Source: an uncultured Clostridia bacterium
GTDB lineage: Bacteria > Bacillota > Clostridia > Christensenellales > Aristaeellaceae
Length of the DNA: 11,051 nucleotides
Assembly: GCA_934643535.1 (NCBI GenBank)
Contig: CAKUCE010000084.1
Coordinates: forward strand, 1-11,051
Reading direction: 5' to 3'
Below are positions 6,116-11,051 of this stretch, piece after piece; position 1 is the stretch's first letter, and each line of letters starts with the position of its first letter. A program made the position numbers and the translations under genes. Under the pieces are notes generated by a model. The model saw only the letters and a list, made by a program, of their open reading frames with translations. It did not search any database and was not told where the DNA came from.

Positions 6116-7027
6116 TTATTCCTCCACCAGCCAGTTGTCCGGGTCGTCCCAGAGCTGCTGGCGCAGGAGCCGGGCAATGAGCTGTTGGGTCTCCCGGTCG
6201 GCCAGCCCGTTGACGGCATGACCGGGCAGAAATTTCTGCTGCAGCTCCATCACCGCCGCCCGGGTGTGGGAGCCGTAAGCGCCGGTCAGGTGCAGCTCGT
6301 CCAGAAAGCCCAGCTGATAAAGGTCCTGCTGAAGGGTCAGCACCTTGTCGCCCTCGTTGCCGGAGCGCATGGTGGTGTCCACCAAATCTTCGCACAGGCC
6401 GAAGCCCAGCACTTGACTGTTATCCAGCGGGTAGACCTTCCGCTGCACCCGGTCAGGATTGTTGCCCTCGATGACGTGCAGGTACACATTGCCTTCCGCA
6501 TCCCGGGAGCAGTACTCGATCAGCGCCACGTGGTCGGTATCCCCGGCAGCGTTGTAGCTGAAAAAAACCAGATCGCCGGAGCGGGGGATGAACTCATTTT
6601 TGCTTAAATTATGATCCGCGTCCCGGAGCCACTGCGCGCCCCAGTCCGGGCAGACACCCTTGCGGTAGACGAAACGGCCCCGCTTGATAAACCAGTTCCG
6701 GCCCGTGTTCTGGCCGGAATAGTTGGGATAGATCACGTTGAGCAGGTCTTCGCCCTGACTTTGCTGGGTCTGATCCACGCACCAGCAGATGAACTCGGCG
6801 CACCACTCCGCATAAGGGTCGCCGGCCCATTCGCCGTATTTGGTGTAGTTCTGCGCCCCCTCGGCGTAGCCCAGCTCGCCCCGGGCCACGTCCAGAAGCC
6901 GCTGGACAAAGGCAGGGCGCTCCCCTTCGGGGATGGGGGTATCCGTTTCCTCCCCGAGGGCCGCACCGCCTGCCGAAACCAGCAGGCAGCAGATGGTCAG
7001 CGCCGCCGCAAGCCGTTTGATCCACAT
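6116..7027 (-). CDS. Secreted CHAP-domain protein with C-terminal peptidoglycan-binding domain
   Basis: A 303-residue exported protein, probably a cell-wall amidase or endopeptidase. Residues 1-25 form a signal peptide (MWIKRLAAALTICCLLVSAG, ending AALG). The CHAP-like cysteine-peptidase domain spans about 40-215: EWCAEFICWC with nucleophile Cys76, SGDLVFFSY, then DTDHVALIEY with His166 and HVIEGN with Glu187 as likely third residue. From about 221, RSGNEGDKVLTLQQDLYQLG then GAYGSHTRAAVMELQQ forms a PG_binding_1 repeat, which holds such enzymes on the wall. The start ATG at 7027 has AAAGGGGA upstream. It follows the binding-protein gene by only 24 bases, so the two are probably co-transcribed. 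Both halves look intact. Whether it cleaves stem peptide, cross-bridge or the sugar-peptide amide cannot be told from sequence. Confidence 0.9.
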   Translation of the reverse strand: MWIKRLAAALTICCLLVSAGGAALGEETDTPIPEGERPAFVQRLLDVARGELGYAEGAQNYTKYGEWAGDPYAEWCAEFICWCVDQTQQSQGEDLLNVIYPNYSGQNTGRNWFIKRGRFVYRKGVCPDWGAQWLRDADHNLSKNEFIPRSGDLVFFSYNAAGDTDHVALIEYCSRDAEGNVYLHVIEGNNPDRVQRKVYPLDNSQVLGFGLCEDLVDTTMRSGNEGDKVLTLQQDLYQLGFLDELHLTGAYGSHTRAAVMELQQKFLPGHAVNGLADRETQQLIARLLRQQLWDDPDNWLVEE

Positions 7028-7051
7028 GATGTCGTTCCCCTTTCCGGCCCG

Positions 7052-8608
7052 TCAGCGGCCAAAGGCCTCAATGCCCCGCAGCAGCTCAAATTCCCGAATG
7101 TTGCGCACGGTGGTGTACATTTTCCGGGTCAGCACGGAGCCGGTGCGGTAGAACAGGCAGACCAGGGGCACATCGTTGGCAAACTGCTGCTGAATGGCCA
7201 TGGAGGCATAGGCGAAATCCGTCTGATTTTCGCAGGTACGCAGCTGGTCGATCAGATCGGTCATATCGCTGCTGACGTAGCGCATGTAGTTGCCTGTGTT
7301 GCCCTTGCGCAGCATGAAGCCGTAATCGGGCACCACATCCATCTGGAAGGCGCACAGGGCCAGCTCGTAAGCGCCGCTCTGGAGCTTGCTCTGCATGTCC
7401 TGATAGCTGACGGCAGTGGTCTTGCTGATGCCGATGCCCACTTCCGCCAGCATTTCCTCGATCAGGTTGGCAGTCTCGTAGCGCACGTCGTTGTCCGGGT
7501 CCTCATAGGTGATGAGCTGAAGGTACAGGTGCTTCACGTCGTTGCCCACGATCTTGTCCAACGGGCCTTCGTTGTCCAGATCGGTCCAGCCGTCTTCTTC
7601 CAGCAGCTGGCGAGCCATGTCCGGGTTGTAGACGAAGGTGCTTTCCAGACTGTCGTCATACAGCCAGCTGTTGGAGGGCACCATGGCGTCGGAATCCAGC
7701 GTCATGCCCATATACACGTTGTTGGAGATCTGGTTGACGTTGATGGCGTACCGAATGGCCTGCCGCACCTTCAGGCTTTCCATGGGGAAGGTCTGATGAT
7801 TCATCAGCAGGCATTCCATCTGCCGGGTGTTGTAGGCGATGGACAGGGAGCTGATGCCGCTTTTGTACTGGGCGGCGGCTACCGAGCGGGTAAAGGCCGT
7901 GTCTATCCGACCGTATTCGTAGGCGGTGATGAGTTCCTTATTGCTGGAGAAAAATGAAGCCATGATCTGCTGGACCTGGGGCTGAGTCTGCCACCAGTTG
8001 GCGTTGGCGTCCAGCTGCATATAGCTGCCCGGCTCAAAGGCGCTGATGACATAAGGGCCGCTGCCCAGCGGATTGGCCTGCTCCACCTGCGCCGCGGGCA
8101 CTACGGGGAAGGTCATGCTGTAAAGCACGCCGTAGTATTTCCGGGCGGCCTTGACGATGACGGTGCGCTCGTCCGCCTTGCTGATGGAGCTGATGGTGTA
8201 GCGCATGGTCTGGTAGAAGCCGTTGTCCTCGGCTTCCTCGTTTTTGGCCAGCGTCAGCAGGTATTGGGCGCTGGCTACCACATCGTCCGCGGTCAGGGCC
8301 GAACCGTCGGAGAAACGCAGGTTTTCCCGCAGGGTGAAGGTCCAGGTCTCCCCGCTGTTGTTCTCCTCCCATTTTTCGGCCAGATAGGGCTGGGGAATGC
8401 CGTTGTCGTCCACGGTGACAAGGCTTTCGTACACCACGTTATACAGGGACACCATCCCCGCCTCCTGAGGGGTCAGGGGCCGGATCTCCGTGGTGCGGGT
8501 GGACACCATGCCCACCACCAGCGAATCGCCCACGTTTTCCGCCCGCGAAGCCGCAGGGCCGAAAAGCAGACAAAGAACCGTCAAAAGCGCCAGAAGCCGT
8601 TTTTTCAT
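7052..8608 (-). CDS. ABC-type substrate-binding protein, family 5 (OppA/DppA-like), without transporter genes
   Basis: A 518-residue exported binding protein. MKKRLLALLTVLCLLFGPAASRA is split as MKKRLL, LALLTVLCLLFG and PAASRA, a signal peptide cut after about residue 23. SBP_bac_5 features follow: NVVYESLVTVDDNG, PYLAEKWEENNSG, WTFTLRENLRFSDGSALTADDV (read as WTFTLRENLRFSDG plus SALTADDV), then RQAIRYAIN and a long C-lobe. The family binds oligopeptides, nickel or other ligands for ABC importers, or acts as a sensor. Two oddities: no permease or ATPase gene lies nearby, and there is no clear lipobox, whereas Gram-positive binding proteins are usually lipoproteins. The ATG at 8608 overlaps the TGA of the transglycosylase gene (ATGA), with GGAGG eight bases upstream, so translation is probably coupled. 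Ligand unknown. Confidence 0.92.
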   Translation of the reverse strand: MKKRLLALLTVLCLLFGPAASRAENVGDSLVVGMVSTRTTEIRPLTPQEAGMVSLYNVVYESLVTVDDNGIPQPYLAEKWEENNSGETWTFTLRENLRFSDGSALTADDVVASAQYLLTLAKNEEAEDNGFYQTMRYTISSISKADERTVIVKAARKYYGVLYSMTFPVVPAAQVEQANPLGSGPYVISAFEPGSYMQLDANANWWQTQPQVQQIMASFFSSNKELITAYEYGRIDTAFTRSVAAAQYKSGISSLSIAYNTRQMECLLMNHQTFPMESLKVRQAIRYAINVNQISNNVYMGMTLDSDAMVPSNSWLYDDSLESTFVYNPDMARQLLEEDGWTDLDNEGPLDKIVGNDVKHLYLQLITYEDPDNDVRYETANLIEEMLAEVGIGISKTTAVSYQDMQSKLQSGAYELALCAFQMDVVPDYGFMLRKGNTGNYMRYVSSDMTDLIDQLRTCENQTDFAYASMAIQQQFANDVPLVCLFYRTGSVLTRKMYTTVRNIREFELLRGIEAFGR

Positions 8609-10269
8609 GCGTCATCCTCCAAAGCGTCATAATACAGGCGGCGGTAAATGGCAAAATCTCGTTTGACCCGAACGGCGTACTGCTTCGTGGGGCCGTCGGG
8701 CAGGTTGTCCAACAGGATGGTCTGGCCGTCGGCGCTGTACAGGGAGGTGTTCAGCCAGTTCTGCACCTGAGTGCCGCCTGCGTGATAGGCCATGGCCACC
8801 AGCAGCGGGTCGCCGCGGAAACGCTGGCTCAGTTTGCCCAGATAGTAGCAGCCGAAGGTCACGTTGGTCTCCGCGTCGTAGAGCAGATCGAAGGAATAGT
8901 TTTCCACATTCAGCGCCTTGGCGATGTCGGCGGCGGTATCCTCCATGACCTGCATCAGGCCCCTTGCGCCCACGCTGCTTTCCGCGCCGGTGCGGAAGGA
9001 ACTTTCGTTAAAGACGATGGCCTCCACAAAGGCCGGATTCAGGTTGTTCTTGCGGGCCTCCCGCTCGATCAGCTCCCGGTATTCCAGCGGGTGCTTTTCC
9101 CGGATGCCAATCCGCGCCTGCGCCCGTTCCTGCACCACTTGTTGGGTCTGAGTCTGGAAATTCAGCTGCATCAGCCACAGCCCCACCGCAATGGCAGCCA
9201 TGGCGAACACGGCGATGCCCAGCCACGGGATGCGGAATCGGGGCGATGTTTCCTCTTCCGGCTCTTCCAGCCGGGCAGGGGCGCGGCGGGGCTCCTCCCG
9301 CACTTCATAAGGGGAAGCGTAGGGATTTTCCCTTGCTTCGCCGGGAGCGCCCCAAGCCTGAGCTGCTTGCCGGTAGGCCTGCCCGCGATTTCGGGCGGCT
9401 TCCTGCCGGGCCAGTGCTTCTTCTGCCGCCTGGGCCCGGCGCTGGCGTTCTTCTTCCGTCAGCTGGCGGCGATAGGCGTATTCCTCCCGGTTGGGGGGAT
9501 AAGAGCGCCGGTCGCTGGCAGGTTCGCCGCTCAAGCTGCGCCGGTATTCCTCCTGCCGCCCCTCGCTGACCGCCTGCTGCGCGCCGTGCCGACGGCGGCG
9601 GGAGATGACTTCCTGCTTTTCATCCAGCTCCCGCTGCTCCTGCAGAAGCTCCGGGGGATAGCCCGCCTCGGCGTAGCGGTCGGCGGATCCCTGAAAGCGA
9701 TGCTCATGCCGGGGTTCCGTCCGCCGGGCCATGGGACGGCCCAGCGGATCATACTGCACGGGCTGGTCATCTTCCTCCACTTCCACCCGGGGTGCGGCCT
9801 GCACCTTGGGGGCGCGGCGCATCCGATCGTCGGTGGTGGAGGCGTTCTGCTGGGCCACCCGGTACCATTCGGGCAGCTTGGCCATGGCGGGCGGGTCGAA
9901 CTGGGACCCGTCCTCCGTGACGATGATCTGCGGCTCCGGCTGGGGCTGGCTCCTGTGGCGCGCGGCGGGGCGGTCGTAGGGGTTCTCCGGGATGGCTTCT
10001 TCCTCCCGGGTGGGGAGCATCTGCACGGTGCCGCTCCGGTCGGGGGAACGCATGGGCGCGCGGGTGCCGTAAGCGTCTACCCGCTCCCGGTCGTAGGGGT
10101 CGGCCCGGTGGCGGATCAGGGGCCGGGGCGCGGCCTGTTCGTCCTCCTCGTGGATATTCTTCTGCTGGGCCCGCCTGCGGCCTTCGTTCACCGAGGACAC
10201 GTAGGAATAATCAACGGGCGCGCCGCTGTCGTCGTCCGGGCAGCGGATGGGGTAGGGGGGATGGATCAT
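8605..10269 (-). CDS. Membrane-anchored lytic transglycosylase (SLT domain) with long cytoplasmic tail
   Basis: A 554-residue protein. Residues 1-345 are low-complexity, rich in Arg, Glu, Gln, Pro and Ala, with short repeats such as DPYDR, NPYDR and NPYAS and a Glu/Arg-rich stretch (265-300) that may be helical. One membrane helix spans about 347-367 (WLGIAVFAMAAIAVGLWLM). Basic residues before it place the tail in the cytoplasm and the C-terminus outside. The SLT domain (about 390-550) shows IEREARKNNLNPAFVEAIVF, catalytic Glu422 in NESSF, GARGLMQVM, and AYHAGGTQVQNWL. It should cleave the MurNAc-GlcNAc bond to leave 1,6-anhydroMurNAc. The start ATG at 10269 follows AAAGGAG, which includes the stop codon of coaE 10 bases earlier. 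A coaE-SLT gene pair is, as I recall, common in Clostridia; usual SLT partners are near 200 residues, so the tail is exceptional. Confidence 0.92.
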   Translation of the reverse strand: MIHPPYPIRCPDDDSGAPVDYSYVSSVNEGRRRAQQKNIHEEDEQAAPRPLIRHRADPYDRERVDAYGTRAPMRSPDRSGTVQMLPTREEEAIPENPYDRPAARHRSQPQPEPQIIVTEDGSQFDPPAMAKLPEWYRVAQQNASTTDDRMRRAPKVQAAPRVEVEEDDQPVQYDPLGRPMARRTEPRHEHRFQGSADRYAEAGYPPELLQEQRELDEKQEVISRRRRHGAQQAVSEGRQEEYRRSLSGEPASDRRSYPPNREEYAYRRQLTEEERQRRAQAAEEALARQEAARNRGQAYRQAAQAWGAPGEARENPYASPYEVREEPRRAPARLEEPEEETSPRFRIPWLGIAVFAMAAIAVGLWLMQLNFQTQTQQVVQERAQARIGIREKHPLEYRELIEREARKNNLNPAFVEAIVFNESSFRTGAESSVGARGLMQVMEDTAADIAKALNVENYSFDLLYDAETNVTFGCYYLGKLSQRFRGDPLLVAMAYHAGGTQVQNWLNTSLYSADGQTILLDNLPDGPTKQYAVRVKRDFAIYRRLYYDALEDDA

Positions 10270-10279
10270 AGGCTCTCCT

Positions 10280-10885
10280 TTATGCTTGAGCTTCCTCCAG
10301 CCATTGCCGGTAGAGGTGGCCCATCAGGGCGCGCAGTTCTTCCAGCGGTCGGTCGGTGGAAATGGTTCGGTCGGCCAGCTTTTCCTTTTCGCACAAGGGC
10401 ATCTGGCTTTGGATGCGGCGCATGGCCTGCTCCTCCGTCAGGCCGTTCCGGGTCATGAGCCGTTTCAACTGTACCGGAAGGGGGGCGGAAACGCAAACGG
10501 TTTCGTCCGCCAGCCGGTCAAGGCCGGTTTCGAACAGCAGCGGCACATCCAATACAACGACGGACGCGCCGGAATCCCGGCAGCGTTCAATCTCGCTTTG
10601 CATCTGCTCAATAATGAGCGGATGGGTAATGGCGTTGAGCTTTTGGAGCTGCTCCGGGTCTTGAAACACCTTTGCGGCCAGTGCGGCGCGGTTCAGGGTC
10701 TGGCCGTCCTGAAAGACCTCGCCGCCGAAGGCCTCCCGGAGGGCGGGAAGGGCCTTTCCACCGGGGGCGGTGAGGCCTCGGCTGATGGCGTCCGCGTCGA
10801 TGACGGGCGCGCCGAGGTCACGGAGCATCTCTGCGAGGGTGGATTTACCGCAGGCGATACCGCCGGTGAGGGCGATGATCTTCAT
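10280..10885 (-). CDS. coaE: Dephospho-CoA kinase
   Basis: A 201-residue cytoplasmic enzyme that phosphorylates the 3'-OH of dephospho-CoA with ATP, the last step of coenzyme A synthesis. The Walker A loop LTGGIACGKST is at residues 6-16. PVIDADAISRG at about 27, LNRAALAAKVF, NAITHPLI, VVLDVPLLFETGLD (substrate-binding/DVPLL region) and the lid-region RNGLTEEQAMRRIQSQ follow in the usual order. Length is normal for the family. The ATG at 10885 is preceded by AAGGAGG with a five-base spacer. The TAA stop sits inside the ribosome binding site of the transglycosylase gene 10 bases ahead, so the two are almost certainly co-transcribed. It is the first gene of the seven-gene - strand run within this window; its promoter is either in the structured 166 bases upstream or beyond the right edge. 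Confidence 0.97.
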   Translation of the reverse strand: MKIIALTGGIACGKSTLAEMLRDLGAPVIDADAISRGLTAPGGKALPALREAFGGEVFQDGQTLNRAALAAKVFQDPEQLQKLNAITHPLIIEQMQSEIERCRDSGASVVVLDVPLLFETGLDRLADETVCVSAPLPVQLKRLMTRNGLTEEQAMRRIQSQMPLCEKEKLADRTISTDRPLEELRALMGHLYRQWLEEAQA

Positions 10886-10942
10886 GGGGGCCTCCTTAGG
10901 AAAAAGGGAATGGAGAAAGGAAATTTCCCATCAGGGGATTGA

Positions 10943-11041
10943 CGCGCCGGCTGCAGCGCGGGTGGTGGGCTGCCGCCCTATGGGTTTCTCGCCAGCTTCG
11001 GTGCCCGAAGGTTTCCAAAGGGCGAGCGGAAAGCCCTTTGG
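10943..11041. other. Hairpin-rich non-coding stretch at the right edge
   Basis: Four inverted repeats lie almost end to end: CGCG arms at 10943-10946 and 10957-10960; GGGC/GCCC at 10967-10970 and 10975-10978; CTTCGG/CCGAAG at 10996-11001 and 11005-11010; and a perfect nine-pair CCAAAGGGC/GCCCTTTGG at 11015-11023 and 11033-11041. None has a T-run, so a plain intrinsic terminator is unlikely. I see no convincing coding frame. It may be a dispersed palindromic repeat or a structured leader of the coaE transcript; the window edge cuts it. Confidence 0.4.
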
Positions 11042-11051
11042 TGCGCCCGCT

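Noticed and set aside
2917..7027. Prophage remnant, suggested by the holin plus CHAP hydrolase
   Set aside because: The CHAP protein has a signal peptide, the genes are interleaved with a glycosyltransferase, a binding protein and coaE, and no capsid, tail, integrase or att-like repeat is visible.
8535..8608. Possible lipobox in the binding-protein signal peptide (cysteine in LLTVLC)
   Set aside because: The residues before the Cys do not fit L-[AST]-[GA]-C, the Cys lies too early in the hydrophobic core, and a better ordinary cleavage site follows (AASRA before EN).
8782..10458. Very long + strand open frame opposite the transglycosylase and coaE (also 6611-7957, 4454-5641 and 3970-4785 on +, and 1613-2920 on -)
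   Set aside because: These are antisense shadows of well-supported genes in GC-rich DNA. They lack ribosome binding sites and recognisable motifs, and their compositions (Gly, Val, His, Ala rich) fit complement-strand reading of real codons.

Overview
The window looks like chromosomal DNA from a high-GC, anaerobic, Gram-positive-type bacterium of the class Clostridia, or a close relative in the Bacillota. The evidence is a class A RNase P RNA, strong AAGGAGG-type ribosome binding sites, a radical SAM/SPASM enzyme, a TcdE/UtxA-type holin-like protein, a GtrB-type glycosyltransferase, and several secreted wall-active proteins. Most is coding; the only long non-coding stretch is about 998-1789. 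No tRNA, CRISPR array, insertion sequence, integrase or phage structural gene was seen.

Layout: the left edge holds the 3' part of a + strand radical SAM gene (2-997), then two closely spaced hairpins that look like terminators (1029-1094). Next on the - strand is rnpB (1184-1526), with a consensus-like promoter (1533-1561) and its own terminator (1145-1179). Divergent from rnpB, on the + strand, is a 356-residue secreted protein of unknown family (1790-2860) behind a structured leader. It converges on a bidirectional terminator at 2870-2917.

The rest (2917-10885) is a run of seven genes, all on the - strand. In transcription order they are coaE, a membrane-anchored lytic transglycosylase with a very long cytoplasmic tail, a family 5 solute-binding protein, a secreted CHAP/peptidoglycan-binding protein, a secreted caspase-like protease, a GtrB-like glycosyltransferase and a holin-like membrane protein. 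Spacing is tight: 10 bases between coaE and the transglycosylase, an ATGA overlap to the binding protein, 24 bases to CHAP, 93 bases with a possible promoter to the caspase-like gene, 40 bases to gtrB, and 63 bases to the holin-like gene.

How the genes may work together: coaE is housekeeping (last step of CoA synthesis). The other six all act at or across the envelope: two putative wall hydrolases, a lipid-linked sugar transferase, a hole-forming-type membrane protein, a secreted caspase-like protease and a secreted ligand-binding protein. A wall-remodelling, spore-related or lysis/secretion role is a reasonable hypothesis but is not shown by sequence alone. The most unusual items are the exported caspase-like protein with an EF-hand-like loop, the 345-residue charged cytoplasmic tail on the transglycosylase, the apparently non-lipidated orphan binding protein translationally coupled to it, and the unrecognised secreted protein with its foldable leader.
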